Positions 11,746-22,325 of a stretch of DNA of 64,000 nucleotides are shown in pieces. Origin of the DNA: Diphasiastrum complanatum (lineage: Eukaryota; Streptophyta; Lycopodiopsida; Lycopodiales; Lycopodiaceae); assembly GCA_029204225.1 (NCBI GenBank), contig CM055102.1, forward strand, positions 9,373,456 to 9,437,455, given 5' to 3'. Position numbers and translations under genes: made by a program. Under the pieces are notes generated by a model, which made no database searches, was not told the DNA's origin, and worked only from the letters and a program-made list of their open reading frames with translations. Numbering within the stretch: position 1 is the stretch's first letter; each line of letters opens with the position of its first letter.

Positions 11746-12440
11746 TAACTCTCGCAAGGATCACAAGAGCTGAATATGACCTGGATCTAACTTTGGAATT
11801 CTCTACGAGGGTTAACTCTCGTAATAAGTGAAAAAATCACTATTTGTGAGGGTTAAGAACTACTAAATTGGCTTTATCTTTTCCAACAATCAGTACTAAC
11901 TCTCGCAAGCTTCACCACTAATGGAAATTAACATTCTAAATTGATTGGAGTGGTCTGCGAGAGTTATCTTTGGAAGGATTTGCTGGATCTTCACTTTGTA
12001 GTGATTTTTTTGCACTTAAATCCAATTTTTTGCTCACTGGAATCAAACTAACTCTCGCAGACTCTTTTGTGCCCTGGTCTCAATGAGATGGAACTTCAAA
12101 ATTCTTTGCGAGGGTTATTGACCATGGAAAAATTTTAGTGTCTGCGAGGGTTCTTTGGTATTTTCTCATCTTTTTTTCACTTGGAACCTTTGCACTGGCA
12201 CTTGCACTGGGAACTAACTCTCGCAAACTTCTCTGTGTCCTGGTCTCACTGAGATGGAACTTCAGAGAGCTTTGTGAGAGTTCTTATGAAAATTTGAAAT
12301 TTTTTGGTTTTTTACAAGGTTTTTTTGAATTTTTATGGTTTTTTCTCTAATTTTTGCAATCTGCTTGGAACTAACTCTCGCAGGCTTTTATGCAGATCTG
12401 GGATAGTACCCTAGAGCTGCTGTCAGTTGTGCGAGGGTTA
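11746..12440. repeat. Array of spaced inverted motifs in the E1 leader
   Basis: Motif F (TAACTCTCGCA) begins at 11746, 11897, 12049, 12215 and 12372. Motif R (TGCGAGGGTTA and variants) begins at 11804, 11956, 12107, 12273 and 12430. Each F is followed by R after 58-59 bases, and F copies recur every 151-166 bases. Extra copies are an F/R palindrome TACGAGGGTTAACTCTCGTA at 11804-11823, an R at 11845 and an R at 12143. Units at 12049 and 12215 are similar along about 80 bases, so the array looks like tandem duplication of a hairpin-forming unit in which the stems are conserved best. Confidence 0.85.
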
Positions 12441-12737
12441 TCTCTCACTGGTTTTAAAGAAAACAAAATCTGATGGGAAATTTGGCTCTCTTTCCCTCCA
12501 AAATGCAGATTCGTGTGTATTTTGGATTTTTTTAGATTTTGGTTTGGATGTCAAGCCCTTAGAGGTTGTTCAGGGCCTTCTATACCCTCTCACACCTCCT
12601 CCGCTAGCTGGGAACAGTCCAAAACACAAGAAAATACAGAAAACTAACTCTTCCTAACCCAAAATCCACCTAAAACTACTCTAAAAAGCAAGAAATAACT
12701 AAAATGCAGCTATACTAGTTAGTGAGAACCTATTCCC
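12441..12737 (-). other. E1 leader, part next to the primer site
   Basis: Non-coding sequence between the motif array and the E1 primer site. The small open frame at 12427-12657 lies antisense to E1 and shows no recognisable domain. Confidence 0.5.
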
Positions 12738-12750
12738 AGCAACGGCGCCA
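12738..12750 (-). other. E1 primer-binding site
   Basis: The given strand reads AGCAACGGCGCCA; its reverse complement TGGCGCCGTTGCT is the primer-site type typical of Athila/Tat gypsy elements. It lies one base from the LTR that starts at 12752 and fixes E1 as a minus-strand element. Confidence 0.8.
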
Positions 12751-12751
12751 C

Positions 12752-13560
12752 TGTAGGGTCGAAGATCTCTCATCGTAGTAGCCCTCCCGCCTATCAACAA
12801 GGGTTAGAACACTGGATAGGTACCTAACTATGTAAAATTGTTACTTTTCAATAGTTCTCTACTTTTCCACTAACTCTATCTCCACTAACACTACTCACTA
12901 CACTAACATTCATCATAATTGAGGGTGAATGAAAAGAGAAGAAGAGAAAAAGAGAAGAGAAAGAGAGGGAAGAGGGTACGAGAGAGTAAGAGAGATGAGA
13001 TGGAGGTTAGCTCAAATGCTCAATTTCATTGCTTATGGAGAAACCTTAACTAGCATAAACAAAAAGCATGAAAAATGAAAATAACAAGCAAACCAACAAT
13101 GGCATAAGCAAGAGTGATTAGCAAATGAGGATGCTTGAGCTCCCAAAATGATAGAGTCTCCTCCTCTCTATTAAGCATGAAAATAGAGTACAAATGGTGT
13201 CTTTTTATAAATGGGAAAGGCCCTTGCCCCAAAATCCTATTGGCTAATATTCACATTGATCCTATCCATCCATCTTGGACCCAACTTGATCCAAGGGTCC
13301 ACAAAAAGTACATTAGAAATCACAAAATTCATGTGAGTCCAAAATTGTACCCGACTCTAAAAAAGTAAACTCTAAGTTCTAACTTGACTTTGGGCCTCAA
13401 GTTTTATTTTAATTACAAAGGGCCCAAGTCTATTATTTCTATTTACAATCGACTTGCGTGCTCATTGGGCCATGGGCTTATACGCGCAGGAAGCCATGCC
13501 CTCGCAACACTTTTATTAACTAGCTTTATTTATTTCTTTGTGTTGGGAATACCCCCAACA
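12752..13560 (-). repeat. E1 5' LTR
   Basis: 809 bp from TGTAGGGTCG to ACCCCCAACA on the given strand (TG..CA), next to the primer site. It contains a purine-rich stretch around 12925-12995. The right edge abuts E2 LTR sequence at 13561, so E1 inserted into the E2 3' LTR. The matching 3' LTR of E1 is not in the window because E1 is cut near 4950. Confidence 0.75.
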
Positions 13561-13788
13561 AGTGTCCTCACTTAACTTAACTTAACTATCTTGAGAGATA
13601 GTTAGCTTTTGTTAAGTATTATTTAAGCTAGATTGGGCCCTTGTTGGCCTATCATCCTTATTAATTACTTTGGAGGGCCTAAAGAGAGAACCGCCTTGTT
13701 CTTAAGGCTAATAGCTCCTTTGGGCCTACAAAGCTTACATTGGATATTATCTCGCATGTATAAGCATGGATGTACTAAAAGTACATGA
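13561..13788 (-). repeat. Partial 3' LTR of gypsy E2
   Basis: Matches the outer part of the E2 5' LTR (about 18780-18813 joined to 23502-23691): the shared blocks include CTTAACTTAACT, GATAGTTAGCT, GGGCCTACAAAGCTTACATT and AAAAGTACATGACA. It ends TGACA at 13788, next to a purine tract read on the minus strand (AAGTAGGGGGAT). The remainder of this LTR was displaced or lost with the E1 insertion. Confidence 0.8.
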
Positions 13789-14393
13789 CAATCCCCCTAC
13801 TTAAACATTCTTGTCCTCAAAAATGAAGAAACTTGTTTGATCAGCTTGATCACCTTGGTAAGTAGTCATGATTGAGGATGTGTCGTCCAAAACAATTGTT
13901 GCCTCATTACAAATCCAAAGTTGTTGAATTGAATCCATTTTGTTAGCTTCATATTGTAATCTTTGTTCCCATGAGGTTGATGAAGCACCATATTTCTTGT
14001 TGGCAACCAATCTATATGGAATGGACAAAGTGTATCATCGCAATATCCTCTTTTGTCTGCTTCCTCAACATCATAACAAATTGGATGATCTATCCAATTC
14101 CTTTAGGATCATGTTTTAGCATTGCATTTGGTTGTGTTGGCCTGAAGATTTTGTCATGTTGTTTGATAGTCACTTTGCTGCTCAATCCAAATGCTTTGAT
14201 GATAACCATTAATCTTGAATTTGAAGTGTTAAGATCCCATATGGAAGAGATATCATCAGGATTACAACCCAATATAGAGATCAGTGAAATTGAGCTGATC
14301 AATTTCGAAGATGACAAATGATATTCAAAGTGAATATCCATTTCCAACAAGATAGAGTGAGTGAGATGCTTGCAAAGAGTGATGATATCTCTT
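13789..14393 (-). other. E2 3' untranslated part
   Basis: Lies between the end of the E2 gag and its 3' LTR. Short minus-strand frames (13801-14028, 14090-14350) show no known domain; the first ends in a short acidic tail just before the purine tract. No protease, integrase or reverse transcriptase is present, which is what marks E2 as gag-only. Confidence 0.55.
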
Positions 14394-16090
14394 TCACTCA
14401 GTCTCTACGAAAAATATTTCGTAGATTACATCACCATGTTCAGAAATATTGATAACTCCAATATCGTGAACCACAAACTGGAAACCTTGATATAATGGAT
14501 CTTTTATTATTTGTCTCATCTCATATCTAGGACAATTTCCAGCTTGTATACTACCAATTTCATTGCATTCCGTTGTGCACTCTATACTGAATGTGAAACA
14601 TTCATATAGATCAATTTTATTCTTGTCTATTAATTCCATTTCACAAGAAGTATTAGACAAGTCTTCTGGTGGAACGTGATGCAATGGTTCTTGTGATCTC
14701 AAGGAAAATGAGGTCCTTGAGTGATTTGCCTCATTGACAACTTCATTGCCTGAATTGGCCTTTGTACTACTCAATTGAAAATCAGTATTGAAAACAAAAT
14801 TATTGTCCTCATAATCCTCTACATCATGTTCGTTGTCCTCAGGTGATTTTCGGTGTCCTTGTGTTGACATTGTGCTCGCATTTGGAATTGTCTTGCTTGG
14901 TTCAAATTGGAAATTACATTTATGTTGTTGATCCTGTGTACACTCCATAGCACAGCATAAATGTTGATAGGCCATTTCTTGTGAATTCAATAGAAAATAA
15001 AAAACTACTGATGAAGTTGGCTGAACAAACTTTCTCATTGTTGATAATTGTTCTTCTTCATCATGTTGCACTTCCAGTTCATTCATGGATGATGTTGATG
15101 AAGAAATATCTTTATCATCATTTTGTACTTCCAATTCACCTTCTAAGGATATTGATGATGATTTTCCACAATCATTTGGCCTATCATTTTTTTGGATTCC
15201 TGGATTGATAGTTTTTCCCAATTGAATCTTAGGTGCTTTGTCCTGATCCTTCAGCTTTTGTAACCACCCTATCATTTTGTTGATACTTAATATCCCGCGT
15301 ATCTCCAAAGTGCGCTCTAGTGGTGTGAAGTATTTTGTCATAGCTTCACGTTGACACTTGTTGAGTTCATCTTCTATGGTGTGAGCATGTGATCTTATAT
15401 CAAATAATGACATTATCCAAGTATCCTGATATATATCCTTAGATGAACAAGCTCTTACATTAGGCTTCAAGCCTAAAATAAAGTGCATTGTATTAAATTC
15501 CTCATTGAATGAACATATCTGTCTATTATCTGATTGAATTCATTGAAATAGCTCTCCACAGTGGACGTCTATTGGGTAGAATGCCATACTTGGCCGTCTG
15601 TACATTCAAACTCTTCGATGCACTTTTGTACAAAGTTTGGCCATTTATTAGTGGTAACATGATGTTCTTCACACTGCATCCAATATCGCCACCAAATTTT
15701 TGCAGATCCAACAAGGAATGTCCCTGAATCTTGTCATGGTCATTGCTTGCATGTGATTGAAAATACCTCTGAAAGTTGTCCAACCATACTCTGACATCCA
15801 TATGAGTATTTCTTCCATCAAACTTGTGAAAGACTATTTCCACCATAAGCTGGGAAGATTGGTCCATATGAGGATATTAGTAACGATGTTCTGATTGATG
15901 TGAATTCAGCTCCTCAATGTCACTATCACTGCTATAAGCACCACCACTTGGATTATTTTGACTGAGCTGGTAAACTTGTTGATCATCATAATCATCAAAA
16001 TGTGTTTCATTATGTTCCAGATAGTCTCCATATGACACTTGTTCACATTGATTAGATTCGTCACACTGATTGGATCACACTGATTCGTCA
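14394..16090 (-). pseudogene. E2 gag-like gene (frameshifted)
   Basis: Leftward, the frame at 15526-15867 holds FHKFDGRNTHMDVRVWLDNF, a gypsy gag entry. The part about 15870-16090 in other frames is acidic and Ser/Asp-rich. A frameshift near 15560-15600 leads to a 364-residue frame (14394-15488) that starts FILGLKPNVRA and ends EIFFVETE; FILGLKP is a common late-gag motif. The rest of that frame is long, polar and Asp/Glu/Ser-rich, with no zinc knuckle and no DSG protease. It is too decayed for function. A host gene is unlikely because LTR, primer site and purine tract frame it. Confidence 0.7.
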
Positions 16091-16270
16091 CACTGATTGT
16101 CACTGATTGGTAAATTTTTTAACGATCACTTTTGTAAATACTCAAGTGCTCGTAATATAAAATCTTAGAACGGTGAATAGAAATTAAGAACCTTTTAAAG
16201 AAACAAATAATAAAAAAAAATTAAGTGGCTCAGGGCCGCAGGCGCCAAATGAAGGAGATAGTAAAGAGTC

Positions 16271-16830
16271 TTAGAGAGTAAAGTCGACCGAGCTGAGAGA
16301 GGAGGAAAAATGGATGGGATCTCGACCGAATATGAGGGAGGAGGAATCAGCCAATTGGGGTGTTTCTTTGCTGCGACGAGTTGTTGGCAGATGCAAATCC
16401 GTTAAACGTTTAGAAGATTTGTCATCATCATTGGTTTGCGCTGGTTTGTTTGCTTTCAAAAGCCATCATAGCGGCTCTCAATGCTTTATGACATGCAGCG
16501 AAGCCAATGATCCAAGCAAAGCTGAGAGAGGGAATGTTGCATCTTTAAACTACAATGAGGAATCATATATCATGGCTCAAATGCACTCTCCAAGACTCCT
16601 CATATCTGATTTTGGACCATATCTGTTAATTCACATCAACCGACTTTTGCTTGTCAACCAAAAGGAGATTGCTCATACCAATACTGCTTCCAGTTTTGAC
16701 AGTTGCAGTAATGCTTTTGGTCTTGATCTCTTGGTGGTATTGGAGATTGAGAAGGCCTTCTGTGTCAGTCAATGTAATCAACTGTGAGGTACCATGACTT
16801 AGATTCACTTATATGCAAATTGTCAGCAGC
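16271..16830 (+). pseudogene. Captured sequence of unknown origin inside E2
   Basis: Frame 16314-16787 (157 residues) on the strand opposite to E2. The start reads like an N-terminal leader rich in Ser and Arg (VSLLRRVVGR), so it could be a targeting-peptide exon of the Rieske gene found just downstream, but this is a guess. Its second half matches nothing I recognise. It has higher GC and a different character from the flanking element. Confidence 0.4.
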
Positions 16831-16832
16831 AG

Positions 16833-17024
16833 CAAAAAAGTTCAATGAGAAGCTGGGTGCTGATTGCTTTGGAACAGTATACAAAGGAATGCTTACTGAT
16901 GGTACACTTACTGTTGTTAAGCAACTAGAGAGGTCAGGACACTGAAGTAGCCACAGTCGGCAATTAATCTTGTGCGGCTCTATGGTTTCTGTTCTGAAGG
17001 CTCACGAAGGCTGCTACTGTACTT
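16833..17024 (+). pseudogene. Captured receptor-like kinase fragment inside E2
   Basis: Two short blocks in shifted frames spell the kinase N-lobe: KFNEKLGADCFGTVYKGML then VVKQLE, followed by EVATVG and [20 protein letters not shown]. This is the glycine loop, the VAVK lysine strand and the helix C region of plant G-type-lectin-like receptor kinases. The second glycine of the loop is replaced (GADCFG for GAGGFG), and the segment between QLE and EVAT is shortened. No introns are seen in the piece. It lies antisense to E2. Confidence 0.7.
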
Positions 17025-17261
17025 GTGCTGAAAATTCAATCACCAAAAATTGAGTATGATGAATATGTTCATCGGCGCCTCCCTCTAGGTGACCCAAGCA
17101 AACGAGCATTCACCTATTTTGTGTTGATGGGTGGACGGTTCATATATGCTTCTGCCATTCGTTTGGCCATAGTGAAATTCATTGTGAGTATGCCTACGTT
17201 CAGGCTTCTATACGAGCGTGCTCTTATTACAATCGAGATTTTGCTTCTTCATCCACATTGA
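17025..17261 (+). pseudogene. Captured mitochondrial Rieske iron-sulfur protein fragment
   Basis: The frame contains [20 protein letters not shown], then [17 protein letters not shown] and [13 protein letters not shown]. This is the matrix arm and the single membrane helix of the plant cytochrome bc1 Rieske subunit (ubiquinol-cytochrome c reductase). The family continues with SASKDVLALASLEV and the 2Fe-2S domain; here the similarity ends at about 17195, so the cluster-binding part is missing. It is a fragment on the strand opposite to E2, directly after the kinase fragment, and non-functional. Confidence 0.8.
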
Positions 17262-18471
17262 CCGATACCCAGTTTCAGATTGTGAGGAAACTGTGCATTT
17301 GGTGAGATAGTTTGGCTCATTCAGAAGATGGAGACAGAGAAAGAGTATTTCAGCTGAAAGGATCGTCCGAATGATCTGTTGGGGCCTGCATGCCACTTAT
17401 CTAGAATTGACGGAGAATGAATGGAAGAAGGTGAGTTTTCTGAAGGTCGTGAAGATCTTGCAGCCTTGGAAAAAGATTATGCATTCAACCGAACCGAAAA
17501 GAGGGGCGGGGTGTAGTGAGGAGATTTGGCGAAGTAAAGGGGTTCGAGAAGAAATGGCCGAGTAAGGGGGGGTTTGCGTGGAGAAATGGCCGAGTGAAGT
17601 AATGGCCGAGTATTTGAGGAGGGGTGAGTTAGGGGTTATGGCCTTAGGGTTAGGCTAGGCTAGGGCTGTAGGTTATTAGGGTTAGGTTTTTTTATTATTA
17701 AACCTCAAAATGAAGAATAAAAAAAAAATTACAAAAGAAATGAAACTTCAGAATATTGAAGAATTGAAGTGATTCTCTCTCAGTTGGAAAAAAGGAGAAT
17801 TTTTTTTTTAATTTTTTTTTTCTTCTCTGACCCCACTAATTTGATCATAACTTTCTCAATATGTATCCAAATCACACAAACTTAGTAGCTCTGAGAAGCT
17901 TACAACAAGCTCTATCATGTATAGGATTAGATCAATTATTGAATGTGATTTCATAGATCAAATTTACAACAGAACAGGTCTGAAAATTTTGAAAAAAGAA
18001 AACTAGCAAAACTAGAGCTAGAAATCAAAATTTGTCAAACTCTTTGAATACTAATCCAAATAACCTGCCATATGGATCAAATCAAAACTAAGACAATGCT
18101 CTAAATTTTTATGTATAAAAACTTGAGATTTAAACTCAAATCAAATTTGAAAAATGTAAACAAAGTGAAATGAAAATTTTAGTCACCTATTTTGACAGCT
18201 TTTGAAAAAAGTGCAATAACTTTTACATCTCTTATCCAAATGCCTTGCAAATTAGTGCAAATGAAAGCTAAAACAAAGTTTTACAGAGCTATAGAATCAA
18301 ATTAGAAATTAAAAATGAAATTAAATGTAGAAAATTGGTTTGAGAAGACCTTATAAATTCAAAATTAAAAATTAGCAAAAAGAAAGCTACAAAAACAATA
18401 AACGTATCAAATTTAATGAACTCCACATAGGATCATCATGAATTTAGGATCTATGCTCTGATACCAAGAAA
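17262..18471 (-). other. E2 leader and unassigned captured sequence
   Basis: 17262-17570 is unassigned and may be more captured DNA (the frame at 17371-17565 shows no domain). 17520-17620 contains three copies of ATGGCCGAGT. From about 17700 the sequence becomes AT-rich leader of E2 up to its primer site. No gene is visible. Confidence 0.5.
18455..18465 (-). other. E2 primer-binding site
   Basis: The given strand reads GCTCTGATACCA (18454/18455-18465), reverse complement TGGTATCAGAGC, the initiator-Met tRNA site. It lies six bases from the E2 5' LTR start at 18472. Confidence 0.8.
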
Positions 18472-18808
18472 TGTCATGTGCCAAATCCCAAACTAATAGC
18501 AATTACAATAGAAGTAAAGCAAATAGCAAGAAAAGTACAAGACCATCAAGATAGCATATCCATAAAAAGCTAAAAACAATGAGATCTCAATGGAATCACA
18601 TTAGCAATGAAATAAAGAGTATAATCAATGAACATTGAGCATGGATTTATGTGGATAGGGCACATGATACCTAACAATGGAGATCTCTATGGCTCACATT
18701 CACAAGAAAGCTAGAAGCTCTCACTTGCAAATGAGCCAAAAGATTCACAAAAGTGTGTCTCTTGCCTAGTTATAGACAATGCTCTTACTTAACTTAATTA
18801 TCTTGAGG

Positions 18809-18813
18809 GATAG
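18809..18813. repeat. Target-site duplication of the LARD-like element, left copy
   Basis: GATAG, repeated at 23497-23501 on the other side. Joining the flanks restores the E2 LTR sequence as seen near 13590-13600. Confidence 0.85.
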
Positions 18814-20011
18814 TGTAGCGCAGACATCCCAAAGGGAGCCGAGAACCACGACTTAGCTTCTCAGCCTTCAACTCTTGCCGTCCAAACCCATTTGACATAC
18901 AAGCAGCCAACTCGCCAACAACGATCAGACTTAACCAACTAGAAGTTCAGAAACCAACATTGAGATCCAACCTGGCGCCATGCCAGATCGGGGATCCCGA
19001 TGTGGGTGACTTCCCTCCAAGCAAGCCGCCCGACATACATCAAACTTAACCAACTCGAAGCTTCGTTACAAACGAGTAACATCCATTCCAAGCAAGGGGT
19101 CTGACTTACATCAGACTTAACCAGCTGAAAGCTTCGTCACGAGCGCTGGAAGCCAACTTGGCGCCACGCCAGACTGGACAGCCATAAACAGGTAACTTCC
19201 ACCCAAACAAGCCATCCAACTCAGCCGACAGGTTAGAGCTCGTTCCCCAAGAGCTTAACCCATTCGCGTTCATGCAAGGAACACTCAGAACCACAAGCCG
19301 CGACAATTATGGAGACAACTAGTTCCTGGACCAAATGGTCCCGACAGCATACCGCTGGCGCCACAGACCGAATGGTCCCGACAGCATACCGCGGGTGTCC
19401 TGGGATACGACCCTCGGCTATGTGCCAAATTAAAAAGTTTGAAGCAGCCTTACAACTGGCGCTTTTATCGAACACTAAAACCCAGAGGTAATCAGAGTCA
19501 GTTTGAGAAAAATCTCACTTTATTGATAAATGTGAAAAGGTTACATTTCAAGTGTGTGACCTACCCTAGTCTCCGGGGCGCTGGCATGCCAAGGTGAGTG
19601 CCAAGACAACACTCCAGCAAGGGAGGCTGAGACTTGGTTGGAGCTCGCCCTGAGTCGCAACCCTCACTCCCCTATAGTATTGGTGGGATTCGCCACCTCC
19701 CCTCATACCAAGTACTCTACCCAGGCTGGTAAAGCACGTTTTCTCTCTCTAGGATCTCTAAAAATTTATTTTCTCTCTCTAGAATCTATTGATCCCCAAG
19801 CTTCCTTTAATCATGCCTAGATCGTGTGAGGTGATTGCACATCGATCTGAGCTCTCTGGGCTTCGCTAGAACCGATCAAAGATTTTCAGCCATAGGAACT
19901 TGGCGCCGGTTGGATTCTGGTCATAGTGGCGCTGGGAGCAGCAAGGGTGCTACTGGTGCCGGGGACAATGCTGGCGCCGGATTTAAAGCTTGTAAAGGTA
20001 ACTTTACAACA
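18814..20011 (-). repeat. LARD-like element, 3' LTR
   Basis: Starts TGTAGCGCAGACATCCCAAA and ends AACTTTACAACA. It matches 22326-23496 closely along its length. Small differences include an extra GACCGAATGGTCCCGACAGC repeat unit near 19365. Confidence 0.88.
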
Positions 20012-22310
20012 TCCACCCCACCTTTATAAAATCTGATGTCCTCATTAGATGTCAGATTAAAGTAAAGGTGTCTCCCAATTAAAATTAACTATACATTTGA
20101 TCTACTTGGCACAGTACTTAATTTACTGGCCACTTTTATTAACATTGAAGCTGGCACACCACAAGTCGGAGGCTCAGCTCTTTGTCCTGAAAAATTACAA
20201 AACTTGAAAATATCACTTTGTCTGGGAAAAGCGTAGATTTTATATCGCTTACGTAAAACCCATTATTAACTGGTGACAGAGGCCTTTCTGTAAAATGTTT
20301 GCCCCTGTCGCTTCTGACTTTTGACTTTGGAACTCTTTTGAGCTCCTGATTTGTCCTTGATGCACTTTGTGTTGAGCTCCAGATTTGATCAGTTTTGCAC
20401 AGGTATCAAGGATCCCTGAGCCAAAGGATTTACCATTTGATTGTCCACTTTATGGTCCACTCCGTGCCTTGTTGCTTTCGCACCTGAATTTCTCTCCTTG
20501 TCCCAGCCTGATCTTAATACTTTTCCTTCTTGGCTCTTTAAGGTAGGCAAAAATTGAGTACTCCGCAATGCACCTCTCACTTAGCTTGAAATAGTTGTCT
20601 TTGAATCAGCCCAAATGTAACCATTGATCTCGTGGAGAGCCAAGGGGTCGCACCAGTTTGATCTGCATAAGAACCATCTCTTCGCGTTTATATGAAGCAC
20701 CATGGCCGTCGCGCAAAATTTGACTTTCACAATTCCATCACTGGTTAGTTGCCTCACAGTCAAAACAAGAAATGTACATCTAGCTTGGCTTCAAGTAGTT
20801 CTCTTTGAATCAGACACATGCACCTAGAGTTTGCACTGGTCCGATTTCAGTACGAACTGTCCCCCGTTCGAAGTACCAAGTCTCTCATGCAAGACTCAAC
20901 TTTCACAGTTCCTTTATTGATCAGCAACTTTACACGTAACACAAGTCAACGTACTCATTATGTCTCCTCATCATTGCTGGTCCAGAGAAAGCCTATAACA
21001 AGCTTTCCTTTCCACAACAAAAACTTGTCAACTTATTAGGTCCAAAGTTCGCCAGTCTCCTCGTGTGAGTATGGCTAAGTCACCTTGAATTTGCCCCCAT
21101 TTTGATTAACTTTCATTCAAAATTTGCCCCAAGAGAGAGGTGTGTGTGATAGTTTCCCCTCCACTTATAAAAACAACTAACCGGACTTAGAGTAGAGTTC
21201 TCAGACAAAAAGCCTTTCCAACACCTTGCTTCCCATCTGCTAGGATTATGGCTTCATCCAACTTGTTGCCAATCTCTGAAGAGGATCCTAGTCTTTCCCC
21301 TTTGAGAAAAAACCCAACTGATACTGGATATCACCCATGCTCAGTGAGTTTCAATTCCGAAGGTAGCTGTCCCAGATGAAGACCAATTGCTCCATAGAAG
21401 AACTCCCCTGAAATTGCCCTTTCCAACTTTTGACTTCTTGCTTGCGTCTGGTGGGCGTCGTCACAAATAAAACTAACCCAAGAAACAGGCTAGCCATCTA
21501 TCCTTTGCAAACATCGAGTCGTTTCGTTGCCGTTCACGTACGAGTACTTGAACTATGAATCCGCCCCACAGATTCTGTAGTCCTCTTTGTTTGATAGTGT
21601 CAGTCTTCAAAAGAAAGGTTCCTTCTCGAGCCATCAACTCCTTGTATCACAAGCAATCATGCAAACCAGGCAAAGCACGAGTACTAAGACTCACCACAAA
21701 TAAATGCAAGCAAGACACTCAGGCAGGTTTACTAACAAGTAACAAAGACAAGGTCCCCCTTTGAGATAGACCTACCAAAGGACCTTTGTCTGGCCGCGCC
21801 CATATAGATCGATCACAGAATCAGCCCACAGAGAACACCCCTTCAACTATCCATGCTTTCACCATTAAACAGCATTGCCTCAGTCACGCCCCACCAAATT
21901 TGGTCGATAGCCCTTATAGCTAAACGATCGGCAGCTATCCCGCACCGGCAACTAACCACCCATGATTTACACCCGAATTCGAGCAGCATCTTTGTATCAG
22001 TGGTTAACTCGTACAGTTCGAATATGTCACCCCACACCCCACAAGACACAGACCGTGCTTTCACCTACCTAGGCAGCACTTTGCCTCATTTGTCCTACGT
22101 GCAGACAGCGCCAGGCCCGAACCGCGGGAACTAACCGTGCTTACACCTCGAGGACAACACTTTGACTCATCAAGTCCCCCGTTCTGTCCACCACCCCGAC
22201 CGTGGACGCACCCGTGCTTACATTATGGGCAGCACCTTGCACAACAGTTGTCTTGATGAACCCCAAATAGTGGCCATTTCCGTGAGATCTGCATAGTTGA
22301 CCGGCCAGTC
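20012..22310 (-). other. Non-coding interior of the LARD-like element
   Basis: No retroelement domain in any frame. Frames such as 20389-20580, 20818-21039, 21555-21764 and 21853-22134 are short, overlap one another on both strands and show no known motif. Nothing else is recognisable. Confidence 0.6.
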
Positions 22311-22325
22311 GGCTCTGATACCACA

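Noticed and set aside
11746-12440. CRISPR-like array
   Set aside because: Repeats are 11 bp, occur in both orientations and lie in a plant retroelement leader.
14394-15488. 364-residue frame as a host gene
   Set aside because: It lies inside LTR, primer site and purine tract of E2, and its start has gag features; the upstream gag is frameshifted into it.
17636-17690. Interstitial telomere repeat (TTAGGG-like stretch)
   Set aside because: Only a few imperfect copies (TTAGGGTTAGG) without the plant period of seven; likely chance or simple repeat. The same holds for 7819-7860.
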